This document shows positions 1 through 10,050 of a DNA stretch of 64,000 nucleotides, piece by piece. Each line of letters starts with the position of its first letter. Position 1 is the first letter of the stretch. This stretch comes from Mycobacterium sp. SMC-2 (GTDB lineage Bacteria; Actinomycetota; Actinomycetes; Mycobacteriales; Mycobacteriaceae). Made by a program: the position numbers and the translations under genes. The stretch lies in NCBI RefSeq assembly GCF_025263485.1, contig NZ_CP079863.1, forward strand, positions 2,728,001 through 2,792,000, written 5' to 3'. Below the pieces are notes generated by a model. The model saw only the letters and a list, made by a program, of their open reading frames with translations, was not told where the DNA came from and searched no databases.

Positions 1-143
1 CATCGGCCAGACGCCGACAAAGCCACCACCGCTTAAGCGCCGGCGGAAAGACCCGGGCGGATCACCGAGCGGTACTGACAACATTCCCAAGCCGATCGGT
101 GTAGGGCTAGGGGTTGTCTGCTCACGTGTCGTCGTGACAGTAT
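1..143. other. Left edge, no assignable gene
   Basis: No complete gene is visible. Two forward frames are open from the left edge; one stops at 34-36 and another runs to about 174. Either could be the tail of an upstream gene, but nothing conserved is recognisable, so neither is called. Confidence 0.3.
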
Positions 144-161
144 TGATTGAACGATCAATCA
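144..161. promoter_or_regulatory. Palindromic TetR-type operator
   Basis: TGATTGAacgaTCAATCA is a perfect inverted repeat with 7-bp arms and a 4-bp centre, ending 10 bp before the ATG of the TetR gene. Position and symmetry suggest that the regulator represses its own transcription. The binding is inferred. Confidence 0.7.
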
Positions 162-171
162 GGAATGTTAA

Positions 172-813
172 ATGACTCCTCCATTGACGGTGTCGCGTCG
201 GGACCGGTTGGTGGATGCCGCATTGACGGTGTTCGCCCGGGAAGGGGTGGACGCGGCCAGCATCAAAAAGATTGGCCGGGCCGCAGAGGTGGCCCCGGCG
301 CTGATCTACCACTACTTCGAAAGCAAAGAAGCGCTGCTGGCGGCGGTGGTGGCGCGGCACGGGTTCCTGCCACAACTGCGCCGAATGTTGGCTGTATCGC
401 CGACGGAACCGGCCGTCGAGGTGCTGCCGAGGATCGCGCGACAAATGTATGACCTGCTCACCGAACGGACCGATCTGGTGCGGGTGGTGATGGCGACCTC
501 GCAGACCCATCCCGACATGCGGAAACGGATGGACACGCTCACCGACGAGGCACTAACGCTGCTGGCCGGCTATCTGCAGGCCCGCATTGAAGCCGGTGAG
601 CTGCGTGTGCACAACGTGCGGGCGGCGGCGCGCACGCTGCTGTTCACCGTGCTGATGTGGTGCCTAACCGCTGCGCCGGCCGCCGAACTCGACGACGCGA
701 TCGCCCTTCTGGTGGCCGGGCTGACGACCGCCGCGCCGGACCCCGCGGTCGGCGGGCCCAGGCCCAAGACCGCCGCCCCGGCGAGAAGAACCGCAAGGAG
801 ATGCACCGCATGA
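172..813 (+). CDS. TetR/AcrR family transcriptional regulator
   Basis: This 213-residue protein has an N-terminal TetR helix-turn-helix at about residues 8-58, with the characteristic stretch ALIYHYFESKEALLAAVV. The rest is a helical ligand-binding domain, and a basic, low-complexity tail closes the protein. The ATG at 172 follows an AGGA at 161-164. The stop overlaps the next start as ATGA, so it is cotranscribed with the membrane protein downstream. A perfect palindrome immediately upstream points to autoregulation. The ligand is unknown. Confidence 0.9.
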   Translation: MTPPLTVSRRDRLVDAALTVFAREGVDAASIKKIGRAAEVAPALIYHYFESKEALLAAVVARHGFLPQLRRMLAVSPTEPAVEVLPRIARQMYDLLTERTDLVRVVMATSQTHPDMRKRMDTLTDEALTLLAGYLQARIEAGELRVHNVRAAARTLLFTVLMWCLTAAPAAELDDAIALLVAGLTTAAPDPAVGGPRPKTAAPARRTARRCTA

Positions 814-1406
814 AAACACCACAGTCGCCCCGTATCTCGCTCACCGGCAAGTTGATCATCGTGGCCACGGTGGTCAGCGGCTTGTTTGGCTCGATCCTCG
901 ATCGGGCCCTTGTTGCGACTCCCGCGTGGCGCGATCTCGGCGTACGGGCATGGGCCGACTTCAGTCGCCACGCTGATCTGCGCGCCGGCCTTGTTGTCTA
1001 TCCGATAGGCGCGATCCTTTGCTGGGCATTGGTTTTCGCCGCGGCATTGTCCTGCCGCCTGGATGGGTCCGCGCCAGGGCAGGCCGGACTGCCGATCTAT
1101 CTGGCCGCCTTGGGCGCGCTTGGCGCGATTGTCACCACCGTCGTCGCGGCGCCGGTGATGATGCACGTGGGCCAGCTCAGCGACACCGATACCGCCGCCC
1201 TGCATGATGCCTTCGAAACCTTCACCGTTTGGGGTGTCTACGTGCGCGGTTTCTGTTTCGCAGCGATCTTCGTATGCTTGGTGTGGGCGTTAGTCAACTA
1301 TTTCCGGTACCAGCCAGCGCTGCGGATGCCGCGCAGCCACGCCGAGCTTTTGCCGGTCACGGCTGCGGGTCAGGATGCCGATGCGACCATCGGAACACAG
1401 CCGTGA
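810..1406 (+). CDS. Four-helix membrane protein of unknown function
   Basis: The protein has 198 residues and about four hydrophobic segments (near residues 9-25, 52-75, 83-107 and 136-160). The pattern resembles small DUF1772-like integral membrane proteins, but I cannot fix the family. ATG 810 is preferred because AAGGAG at 795-800 has 9-nt spacing to it; the in-frame ATG 801 would have none. It overlaps the TetR stop by 4 bp, so the TetR protein probably controls it. Function is unknown. Confidence 0.8.
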   Translation: MKTPQSPRISLTGKLIIVATVVSGLFGSILDRALVATPAWRDLGVRAWADFSRHADLRAGLVVYPIGAILCWALVFAAALSCRLDGSAPGQAGLPIYLAALGALGAIVTTVVAAPVMMHVGQLSDTDTAALHDAFETFTVWGVYVRGFCFAAIFVCLVWALVNYFRYQPALRMPRSHAELLPVTAAGQDADATIGTQP

Positions 1407-1449
1407 TGCGCGAATTTATAACCACCACATAGCAATCCGGGGAGTCTCG

Positions 1450-2115
1450 ATGATGATGCTCTTGCGTCGGCGCACGAGGGAAAGCGTGCGCTGGTATCAG
1501 GTGGTCTACCGGCTGGCCTATCGCCTAGGCCTGATCATCTGGCAGCGGGGCGGTCCGCCGGATGAGCTCGTCAGCATGATTGAAGGCTCCGCAAAGCTGG
1601 AACCGGGCCGCGCCCTCGACATCGGCTGCGGCACCGGCACCGACACCATCTATCTGGCCACGCACGGCTGGCAGGTCACGGCCGTCGACATGGTGCCTAA
1701 GGCGCTGGCCGCCGCGCGGCGCAAGTCCGCAGCCGCGGGAGTCGCGCCGCGCTTTGTCCAGGGCGATGTCACCCGACTGCACGACCTGGGAATAGGCGGC
1801 GGCTACACCCTGCTGCTGGACTTCGGCTGCTTTCACACCCTGCCCGAAGACCGCCGTTGCGCCTACGTCACCAGCATCTCCCGTGTCGCCGCACCCGGTG
1901 CCACCCTGCTGCTGTGGGGCTTCAAGCGGCCGCCCCCAACGGCCCCCATGCACGCCGGAATGACGCTCGACGAGGTTCGCCAACGCTTCGGCGAGACCGG
2001 CTGGCGGGTGGTTTGCGCCGAGCCGACCTCGGCCGACTCCCAAACGGCGGTTGCTCGTCGGGCCGCCGCGCATTTCGAACTCTGGTGGTACCAACTCACC
2101 CGCGACTCAACCTGA
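1450..2115 (+). CDS. Class I SAM-dependent methyltransferase
   Basis: The protein has 221 residues. Motif I of the SAM-binding Rossmann fold is seen as ALDIGCGTGTDTIYLA (about residues 53-68), followed by the acidic residue in VTAVDMVPKAL. A post-I motif LLLDFGCFHTLP is also present. This is the methyltransferase_25 type of small-molecule enzyme. ATG 1450 is chosen because GGGGAG lies just upstream at 1439-1444. It follows the TetR and membrane-protein genes by about 45 bp and may be in the same transcript. The substrate is unknown. Confidence 0.85.
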   Translation: MMMLLRRRTRESVRWYQVVYRLAYRLGLIIWQRGGPPDELVSMIEGSAKLEPGRALDIGCGTGTDTIYLATHGWQVTAVDMVPKALAAARRKSAAAGVAPRFVQGDVTRLHDLGIGGGYTLLLDFGCFHTLPEDRRCAYVTSISRVAAPGATLLLWGFKRPPPTAPMHAGMTLDEVRQRFGETGWRVVCAEPTSADSQTAVARRAAAHFELWWYQLTRDST

Positions 2116-2200
2116 TATTTCCGGGCCGAGAGTAGTTTTTGGCTAGCTGTGGGCGCGGCGTTGCTGGCATTTCCCCCGAAGCCACGAAAGGAGGAGTGTC

Positions 2201-2393
2201 GTGACCGACATCGACGACGACAGGGTCAACGTCCGCTACTCGTAGAGGATCTGGCTGTCGAGGTGGCGCGGTGCGCGCGGCTGGAGTCGTCTTCCGCAGC
2301 GATATCGCCACCGGTCCGGGCGGACGCCAGATCGTGTTCGATGACCCGGCCAGCAATGCGGTCGAGCTGTTCACCCCGGCAGCGGCCCGATGA
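2201..2393 (+). pseudogene. VOC/glyoxalase family gene, internally deleted and frameshifted
   Basis: A very strong RBS (AAAGGAGGAG, 2188-2197) precedes GTG 2201. The first 14 codons (VTDIDDDRVNVRYS) match the usual VOC protein N-terminus and then hit TAG. The middle of the fold is missing. VEDLAVEVAR, as in the domain's second half, resumes in another frame. After a second shift the C-terminal part (AAGVVFRSDIATGPGGRQ, VFDDPASNAVELFTP) runs to TGA 2391. This is a decayed vicinal-oxygen-chelate enzyme gene that kept both ends. Confidence 0.75.
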
Positions 2394-2479
2394 GCGATAC
2401 CGACGCGAGCCGGTACGACAAGGAGAGATGCAGGCAGAGCGGGGTCCCGCGCTGGGCGCCGGCCGTGGCGGGGACCGTG
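2394..2479. other. Short intergenic stretch between pseudogene and nitroreductase
   Basis: An ATG at 2390 overlaps the pseudogene stop as ATGA and opens a frame (MSDTDASRYDKE) that runs into the antisense of the nitroreductase gene. It may be the remnant of a second gene in the old VOC operon. No domain is visible. Confidence 0.3.
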
Positions 2480-3460
2480 TTAACCCTGCAGCCGCAAAAC
2501 TTCGCTAAGGGGTCGTCGCGGCGTAGGCCTCGGTGGTTCGGCCGCGGGGGGCGCCACACCCACCCGGACCAGGACCTGGGGCCGCCTGCCTTCCTGCACG
2601 AGCTCCGCAATCATCTCGCGCGTGGTTTTGAGCTCGGTGACGTGGGTTACCGGGCACGTCGCCAGGTTCGCCATCGTGCATTCCAGTAACACCGCGGAGA
2701 GCGCTTCGCCGGACAACAACGCGGCGAGGCGGGTGTCGTCGTCGGTGGACAGCATCAGAATGGTCGACTCGTCGGCGGGGATCTCGGTGCGCCGGTCACG
2801 GTGATGCGTCGTCGGGAACGTCCGCCCGATGTCGACGCGCTGGCTTTCGGCCGGCGAGAGCAGAGCACCGTACGGAACGCCCTCGGACGCCTCGAAAGGC
2901 GTTGTCCACCACTGAAGTTCCTTATGGTAGGCGTTGTCGTAGAGGCGCAGCGATTCGGCCAGCGACGATGCCCGCGCCAGCCTCTCGCGCATGTCGTTGG
3001 CCATCACGTCAAGATGGACGGCATCGTTGGCGACGGCGTCCCGCAGCGACGGCTCGAACGCTTCCCAGTTCATCGGCGCTATGAATGGCAAACGGTCGGT
3101 TCGGCGGGTCCAGATCGCGCTGGCGCGACGCCGTTCTACGTCCGTGACGTTTTCCACCGGGGTGAAGTCGATGGACGCCAGGTGGTTCGGATCCTCTGGA
3201 TCGGGGAAACGGGAAATTCCGGCTCGCCACCCCGCAGCGGCGAGCGCCACTCGAAGGTGGTCGAGTGCAGCGCCACAGCTGATCAGCGCTTCGCGGCCGG
3301 ACCGGTCGGAAACCATCGAACGGCTTGGATCAAGAAAGAGCTCCAGCTGACCGCCGCCGGCCACCCACTGCCAGGGTTGGCTGTTATGCAGTGACGGCGC
3401 GCGGCACGCTGATCGCACCGCGTCCTTGATGAGTTCGGTGTCCGCCATCGCGGCTGGCAT
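2480..3460 (-). CDS. Acg-type nitroreductase family protein
   Basis: The protein is 326 residues from ATG 3460; the frame extends 13 codons further upstream. The N-terminal ACRAPSLHNSQPWQW stretch is the hallmark of the Acg family (Rv2032, Rv3127 and Rv3131 in M. tuberculosis). These are flavin-binding-fold proteins of the nitroreductase superfamily, and Acg was reported to sequester FMN rather than reduce nitro groups. In M. tuberculosis they belong to the DosR dormancy regulon. A GGAC-4-GTCC palindrome 56 bp upstream and a hemerythrin gene behind it fit oxygen or redox stress control. A GAGGTC sequence supports the start. Confidence 0.88.
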   Translation of the reverse strand: MPAAMADTELIKDAVRSACRAPSLHNSQPWQWVAGGGQLELFLDPSRSMVSDRSGREALISCGAALDHLRVALAAAGWRAGISRFPDPEDPNHLASIDFTPVENVTDVERRRASAIWTRRTDRLPFIAPMNWEAFEPSLRDAVANDAVHLDVMANDMRERLARASSLAESLRLYDNAYHKELQWWTTPFEASEGVPYGALLSPAESQRVDIGRTFPTTHHRDRRTEIPADESTILMLSTDDDTRLAALLSGEALSAVLLECTMANLATCPVTHVTELKTTREMIAELVQEGRRPQVLVRVGVAPPAAEPPRPTPRRPLSEVLRLQG

Positions 3461-3515
3461 GTCGACCTCAATTCTTTGCCTTGGCACCCAGCATTCCACT
3501 TCTCGAGCCGATTGT

Positions 3516-3529
3516 CGGACGAGCGTCCG
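3516..3529. promoter_or_regulatory. Possible DosR box before acg-type gene
   Basis: CGGACgagcGTCCG is a perfect palindrome. Its half-site spacing is that of the DosR core (GGGAC-4-GTCCC). It lies 56 bp upstream of the nitroreductase start, between it and the hemerythrin stop. It matches 9 of 14 core positions, so this is a moderate candidate. Confidence 0.45.
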
Positions 3530-3549
3530 TCGCTAGGGCGACGCCTCGT

Positions 3550-4047
3550 TCACCCTTCCTTGGTTCTCGCAGCGAACTCGGTCCACCGCGGTGACTCTTC
3601 ACGCAACGAGAGAAGCTCTCGATAGAGCGCCTGCTGCTCGTCTGGCGGGATGCGGCCCATGACGCCGAACAATTCACCGCATTCGGCGACGTGGGACTCA
3701 GTCAATTCCGAAGCTTGCAGCAGGGTTCGACGGTCGGCTTCGGTCAGCTCCGCACCTTCCGGCAACTGCGCGAGGGCTTTGATGACCGACAGGCCTTCGC
3801 CGTGCTCTTCGTAGAGACCGTCGACCTCGGCATCGCCGAGCGTGCGACGCAGGGCCGGATAGAAGAACTGCTCCTCGAAGGCGATGTGCGCGCCGGCTTC
3901 GCGGTCGACGCGCTCGGCGCGGGCCTTGGCGGCCTGATCGTTGCCCGCCCTGAGATGTTCGGAGACCTCATGCAGGCCGCGCCCGAGGACAGCATGGTCT
4001 TCCCTGAACGCTTCGGCCAGGTCCGATGACCGCCAAGCGCTTGTCAT
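3550..4047 (-). CDS. Hemerythrin (HHE) domain protein
   Basis: This is a 165-residue all-helical protein. The candidate di-iron ligands of a bacterial hemerythrin are in order: H18, H54 with E58, H82, and H119 with E122. Such proteins bind O2 or NO, or store iron. ATG 4047 is preferred; a longer frame runs antisense through the glutamine amidotransferase gene and is not credible. It is transcribed away from that gene and towards the Acg-type nitroreductase 90 bp downstream, so the pair may share a stress role. Confidence 0.85.
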   Translation of the reverse strand: MTSAWRSSDLAEAFREDHAVLGRGLHEVSEHLRAGNDQAAKARAERVDREAGAHIAFEEQFFYPALRRTLGDAEVDGLYEEHGEGLSVIKALAQLPEGAELTEADRRTLLQASELTESHVAECGELFGVMGRIPPDEQQALYRELLSLREESPRWTEFAARTKEG

Positions 4048-4116
4048 AGAGCAAATTTCGTCGGCGCCATTGACATTGACGCCAGTATAGTTGCGCTTCA
4101 GAAAGGCAATCCAACA

Positions 4117-4926
4117 ATGTGTCGCCTCTATGGTTTTCGCGCCAACGAGCCCACGAAGGTGGAGTGCACACTCGTTTACGCGCAAAATGCGCTGATGGTG
4201 CAGAGCCGCGAGGACCTCAGCGGCCGGGGGAATGCGCACGGCTGGGGTATTGCGACCTATGAAGACCACTGTCCGCACGTCGAACGGCAGGCCTGGGCGG
4301 CCTATCAAGGGGAGCACTTCCGGCGAGCGGCCGCGCGAACCTTCTCAGAGCAGGTGCTCGCCCACGTGCGCCGCGCAACCGTGGGTGCTCCCAGAATCGA
4401 AAACACCCATCCCTTCGTCGATGGCCCGTGGGCTTTCATTCACAACGGCACGGTTCCCGGCTTCGACCGGCTGCGCCCGCGGTTGCTCGAGCAAATGCCA
4501 AAGGAGCGGCGCGACGCGATCCGCGGTGACACGGACAGCGAACACGTCTTCCACTATCTGCGCACCCTGCAAGCGCGCATGCCGGAGCGCCCGTTGCTGA
4601 AGGTGCTACGGGACGGAATCCGTCAAATCACGCAGTGGTGCTGCGAAATCGAGCCGACCGCACCCATCGGTCTGAATGTCATCCTGACCGACGGCGAACA
4701 GATGGTCGGCAGCCGCATCGGACGCACGCTCTACTATCTCGAGCGCGAAGGGGTGCACGATTGCGAAATCTGCGGCTTCCCCCACATACGCCATGACACC
4801 GACCGGCTCTACCGTGCAGTCGTCGTCGCCTCCGAACCGATCAGCCATGAGCATTGGCGCGAGGTCCCGGAGCGCTCCGTGTACCGGGTGAGCGAAGACT
4901 TCAGGTTCGACAGTGAGCCAGTGTAA
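4117..4926 (+). CDS. Class II glutamine amidotransferase (YafJ/EgtC-like)
   Basis: A 269-residue Ntn-hydrolase. Cys2 becomes the N-terminal nucleophile after Met removal. The class II GATase motifs follow: SGRGNAHGWGIA (35-46), HVRRAT (83-88), NTHPF (96-100), FIHNGTV (107-113, oxyanion Asn-Gly) and GDTDSEH (137-143). A CEIC pair (C216, C219) near the C-terminus might bind metal. Relatives either deliver ammonia from glutamine or, like EgtC, cleave a gamma-glutamyl amide. An ATP-grasp ligase gene follows 39 bp downstream, suggesting a two-enzyme amide pathway. The substrate is unknown. Confidence 0.88.
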   Translation: MCRLYGFRANEPTKVECTLVYAQNALMVQSREDLSGRGNAHGWGIATYEDHCPHVERQAWAAYQGEHFRRAAARTFSEQVLAHVRRATVGAPRIENTHPFVDGPWAFIHNGTVPGFDRLRPRLLEQMPKERRDAIRGDTDSEHVFHYLRTLQARMPERPLLKVLRDGIRQITQWCCEIEPTAPIGLNVILTDGEQMVGSRIGRTLYYLEREGVHDCEICGFPHIRHDTDRLYRAVVVASEPISHEHWREVPERSVYRVSEDFRFDSEPV

Positions 4927-4965
4927 ATTGCTGGCTCACAATGGATTCAGCGCACCGGGTCGGCG

Positions 4966-6441
4966 ATGGACACGCAGCTACTTCCGGTAGTCCCCCGGAT
5001 TTCCGCGACGCTTGACGAGCACCAGCTGCGCCATCTTCACGTGGTAGCCCAGAAGCTGGCTGCAGAGGATCCGGCGCTGGCGGCCACCGATGCGTTCGGG
5101 GACCGCGTGCGGCCAGGTATGTCGAGCGGCCTGTGGCTGGTCATCGGCGATACGCGCGAAATCGCCCTTTCCACACCGGATAAGGCACCTACCTACGAAT
5201 ATCGGCTGTCCCTTCTCGCGCGGCGCGACGACCTCGTTGCTTTCGGCCGTGAGCCGCACTCGGATTTCGAGCACTACCGCTCGCATGTCCTCGGGACCGG
5301 ACCGGTCGTCAGCCTGAATTTGCCCTCTGGTGCCGGCAGCCCTTTGCTCCCACTGGCGGCGCGCTGTCGGCTTGATGGCGAGGCGTTCTCTCGGATCCTG
5401 GACGCGACGAGGCGAACGGGCAGTCTGACCATCGTCCCTCATATCGGCATGGGCAGCACGTGGCAACTCGCCGCGGCCGTCGCCGAGGCAGCGAACCTCG
5501 ATGTCCGCGTTGCCAGCCCACCGCCGCGGCTCACGCGGGTTGTCAACGACAAGCTTTGGTTCGCACGACTGATCGGCGAGGTGCTTGGCGAGAATGCTCT
5601 GCCTCCGACGTTGGCCGCGTATGGTCCGGCCGCGCTCGCCCATCGCATTCGTGCGCTCGCTCAATCGGCTGCGCGAGTGGTGGTCAAGGTGCCCTACAGC
5701 GCGGGCGGGGCCGGGAACCTGAGCGTCGCCGCAACCGACGTCGCCGGAGCTGCGCTGTCCGTCGTCAAGGACTACATCCTCGCCGCCCTGCATGCGCTCG
5801 GCTGGTATGACGTCTATCCGCTGCTCGTCGGGTTGTGGGAGGCGCCGGCGTTGAGCAGTCCTTCGGTGCAGTTGTGGATCCCGGCTCTCGGCGACGGACC
5901 GCCTCTGATCGAGGGCCTGTTCGAGCAGCAGTTGCTGGGCACTGAGGGGGCGTTCGTCGGGTCCGTGCCGGCGGAGCTTCCGGAGCGCTGGCGAAACCAA
6001 CTGGCCGACGACGCGATGCGCCTGGCCACCGTCCTGCAACTGCTGGGATATTTTGGCCGGTGCAGCTTGGATGCGCTGGTGGTCGGGCAGAGCTACGACT
6101 CCGCGGCTTTACACTGGATCGAGTGCAACGGTCGCTGGGGCGGCGTCTCCATTCCAATGACGATCGTGAACCGATTGAGCCGGGACCCCGCCGAGACGAA
6201 ATTCGTAGTGGCACAACGTGTCGGAGAGAGCCAACCGCAGCGGCGTTTCGCCGACGCGATCCGCCTTCTCGACGGTCTACTCTTCAGGCCGGGAACGCAG
6301 GAGGAGGGCATCATCCTGCTCAGCCCGGTCGAGATCGAGGCCGGGCGGGGCGTGCAAATGCTGGCCTGCGCCGAGACCACCGCTGCAGCCCGCGAGCTGT
6401 CAGAACGCGCGATCCGAATTCTTTCGGGGCGATCAGGTTAA
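4966..6441 (+). CDS. ATP-grasp ligase, PGM1-like (pre-ATP-grasp domain)
   Basis: The protein has 491 residues. An N-terminal pre-ATP-grasp region (about 1-190) precedes a grasp fold. Visible parts are RVVNDKLWF (191-199), the nucleotide-binding lysine in VVVKVPYSAGGAGN (K241), and the metal-binding end IECNGRWGG (E386, N388, R390). This resembles peptide ligases of the pheganomycin PGM1 type, which join carboxylates to amines using ATP. It sits directly after a class II glutamine amidotransferase gene, the likely partner. The RBS is weak. The exact substrate and product cannot be read from the sequence. Confidence 0.75.
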   Translation: MDTQLLPVVPRISATLDEHQLRHLHVVAQKLAAEDPALAATDAFGDRVRPGMSSGLWLVIGDTREIALSTPDKAPTYEYRLSLLARRDDLVAFGREPHSDFEHYRSHVLGTGPVVSLNLPSGAGSPLLPLAARCRLDGEAFSRILDATRRTGSLTIVPHIGMGSTWQLAAAVAEAANLDVRVASPPPRLTRVVNDKLWFARLIGEVLGENALPPTLAAYGPAALAHRIRALAQSAARVVVKVPYSAGGAGNLSVAATDVAGAALSVVKDYILAALHALGWYDVYPLLVGLWEAPALSSPSVQLWIPALGDGPPLIEGLFEQQLLGTEGAFVGSVPAELPERWRNQLADDAMRLATVLQLLGYFGRCSLDALVVGQSYDSAALHWIECNGRWGGVSIPMTIVNRLSRDPAETKFVVAQRVGESQPQRRFADAIRLLDGLLFRPGTQEEGIILLSPVEIEAGRGVQMLACAETTAAARELSERAIRILSGRSG

Positions 6442-6471
6442 CGGCCACGACGAGACGAAGGACGGTGGAGG

Positions 6472-6765
6472 ATGGTAGGCAACCAAGAGGGCATCGGCAC
6501 GCTGAAACTGGAATGCCCGCAAGGCCATCCCGTGGGCAGGATCCTCAAGGACGCCCCGCATCAGGCCGTCCAATACGATCCCGGCGCCATGGTGGGGCCG
6601 CGCCGGTTCTGGCCGGACGAAGACGACCAGCCGCAGTTCAAGGCGAGCTGCAGATACTGCGAGAAGCCGGTGGGGGAGGCCACCGCCACGCTGCAGGTGA
6701 AACTGGCCGAGGTGATCGCCGACGCGTCCGCGACGACCGGGACGGCCACGCTGGCCTACCTGTAG
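6472..6765 (+). CDS. Small hypothetical protein with Cys pairs
   Basis: This 97-residue soluble protein has CPQGH (C15) and a CRYC pair (C57, C60), which might form a small zinc ribbon. No known domain is recognised. GGAGG lies directly against the ATG at 6472, so the true start may be slightly different. It follows the ATP-grasp gene by 30 bp and could be cotranscribed. Function is unknown. Confidence 0.65.
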   Translation: MVGNQEGIGTLKLECPQGHPVGRILKDAPHQAVQYDPGAMVGPRRFWPDEDDQPQFKASCRYCEKPVGEATATLQVKLAEVIADASATTGTATLAYL

Positions 6766-6771
6766 GCCGCG

Positions 6772-6792
6772 CTACTGTAAGAGCTACAGTAG
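6772..6792. promoter_or_regulatory. Inverted repeat before crotonase gene
   Basis: CTACTGTA agagc TACAGTAG is a perfect inverted repeat (8-bp arms), 38 bp upstream of the crotonase start and 6 bp after the previous stop. It has no T tract, so an operator is more likely than a terminator. Confidence 0.55.
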
Positions 6793-6829
6793 CCAGGGCG
6801 CCAGGCGGCGCCGGCATGAGAGGAGCCCC

Positions 6830-7669
6830 GTGGCCCAGGTATCCCCGAACCCGCAGGACAGCCCACGCCCGCCGGAGGGGGATTGGCTCGGCACGCCGTA
6901 CCTGACCTTCGAGCGTCATGGGTCGATCGCGGTGTGCACCATCGACCGGCCGGAAGCGCGTAACGCCCTGACCCCCGCGATGTACTTCGGAATCCGTTAC
7001 GCCGTGGGCCGTCTCAACGAGGACCCGGATCTGGCCGGGCTCCTCATCACCGGGACCGGGGACGTCTTTGCGCCCGGCGGCGACATGGGCGGCGGGGGAG
7101 CTACCGATAACTGGATCACCTTCGGCGGCGCGCTGGGCATGGACGTCACGCCGTTCGACACGGTGCGCACCTCGGCCAAACCGATCGTCTCCGCGGTCAA
7201 CGGGCTGTGCCAGGGCGGCGGGTTCCAGATTGCGCTGTGCAGCGACCTGTCGGTGGTCAGCGAGCGGGCGACCTTCCGGGTGCCCGAGCTGTTCCGCGGC
7301 TACGCCGACACGTACTACAGCCAGATGCTCGCCCGCGTCATCGGGCCGGTGCGCACCCGCGACCTGATGTTCACCGGACGGGTGCTGACCGCCGAAGAGG
7401 CCCTGGACTGGGGCCTGGTCACCCGCGTGGTGCCGCACGAGAAGCTGCTCGACACCGCGAAAGAGCTGCTGGCACAGTGCTGCCGGACCGCGCCGCGCGC
7501 CCGCGGCGTCATCAAGTCGAGCATCGACAACTACCTGGGCCTGTATGACCGCATCGGCATGACCAGCAGCCTAAGCGACGTCGAGGCGCGCGAAGGCTTC
7601 CGGGCATTCAAGGAGCGCCGCTCGCCCGACTGGGTGCACCCCGACCTGCGCGCCGAGGGGCGGCTGTGA
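6830..7669 (+). CDS. Enoyl-CoA hydratase/isomerase family protein
   Basis: The crotonase-fold protein has 279 residues. It shows the CoA-binding and oxyanion region: RPEARNALT (about 43-51), GDVFAPGGDM (79-88) and KPIVSAVNGLCQGGGFQIAL (121-140). The hydratase glutamates are not clearly conserved; at the second position the sequence is ERATFRVPELF, so hydratase activity is plausible but not certain. GTG 6830 follows GAGAGGAG. A perfect inverted repeat lies upstream. It is convergent with the MBL-fold gene. The likely role is acyl-CoA metabolism. Confidence 0.88.
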   Translation: MAQVSPNPQDSPRPPEGDWLGTPYLTFERHGSIAVCTIDRPEARNALTPAMYFGIRYAVGRLNEDPDLAGLLITGTGDVFAPGGDMGGGGATDNWITFGGALGMDVTPFDTVRTSAKPIVSAVNGLCQGGGFQIALCSDLSVVSERATFRVPELFRGYADTYYSQMLARVIGPVRTRDLMFTGRVLTAEEALDWGLVTRVVPHEKLLDTAKELLAQCCRTAPRARGVIKSSIDNYLGLYDRIGMTSSLSDVEAREGFRAFKERRSPDWVHPDLRAEGRL

Positions 7670-8457
7670 CTACCGGAGATCGATCCATTCCCCGTGCGCG
7701 GCCACCCGCAGCCGGTCGCCGATCCCGGCCTGATCGAAGGCCGCGGCGAACTCGTCGACGCCCTCGCTGAAGTGGGCCCAGCCGTCGACGTGGGCCGGTA
7801 TCACCACCTCGGCACCGAGGATCTCGGCCGCGGCGGCCGCACGCGCCGCGGTCAGCGTCAGCGGACGCCCGCGCTCCTTAGTCGGCACGCGCGCCGCCCC
7901 CGCGAACAGCACGGCGACGTCGATGACACCCACTCGATCGGCCACGTCCTTGACCGCCACCATCGAGGCGTTGTCGCCACTGAGGTACACGGTGGGCAGA
8001 CCGGGCCCGAACAGCACGAAGCCGATCACCTCGCAGTTGACATGGCCGGTTTCGTCGCGCTGGCCGTCCGCCGGACCATGTACCGCCGGAACAGCTTGCA
8101 CCACAAGCGAGTCCGACAGCCCGTAGGTCTGCCAGGGCCCAACCCCCACCGCGGGTGGCCCCAATCGGGCGGCCCCGCCGGGGTGGGTGAGCACCAGCGG
8201 CGCGGCCAGGGCCATCCGGCGGCCGTCGTCGTCGAGGTTGTCGGGGTGCTGGTCGTGGCTGATCAACACCGCATCCACCGAGCCGAGCGCCTCGGCACCA
8301 ACGGCCGGCCCGGCGAGCTTGGTCAGGTAGGCGTGCACGCCGGGCGGATCGAACGTCGGGTCCATAACGATCCGGTGCCCCGCGATGTCGATCACCGTGG
8401 TCGGCCCGCCCAGCACGCTGATCGCGCAGTCGCGCCGCCGCGCGTCCACCGCAGCGC

Positions 8458-8461
<4 letters not shown>
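7670..8461 (-). CDS. Metallo-beta-lactamase fold hydrolase, UlaG-like
   Basis: This protein of 263 residues has a variant metal site, SHDQHPDNLD (about residues 71-80), in place of the usual HxHxDH. Later it has PAVHGP, SGDNAS and PAHVDGW, each placed like a further metal ligand. This fits the UlaG/L-ascorbate-6-phosphate lactonase-like branch of the fold. Its ATG overlaps the FadD stop (ATGA), so it is translationally coupled to the acyl-CoA ligase. The substrate may be a lactone or thioester; this is inference. Confidence 0.82.
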
Positions 8462-10017
<1,556 letters not shown>

Positions 10018-10050
10018 AAACCCCTCCGAGTAGGTGAGTTTGTTCCTGTT

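Noticed and set aside
2390..2689. Forward frame MSDTDASRYDKE...
   Set aside because: Mostly antisense to the nitroreductase gene; only a possible operon remnant.
4047..4317. Longer hemerythrin start at 4317
   Set aside because: It would run antisense through the first part of the glutamine amidotransferase gene and adds no domain.
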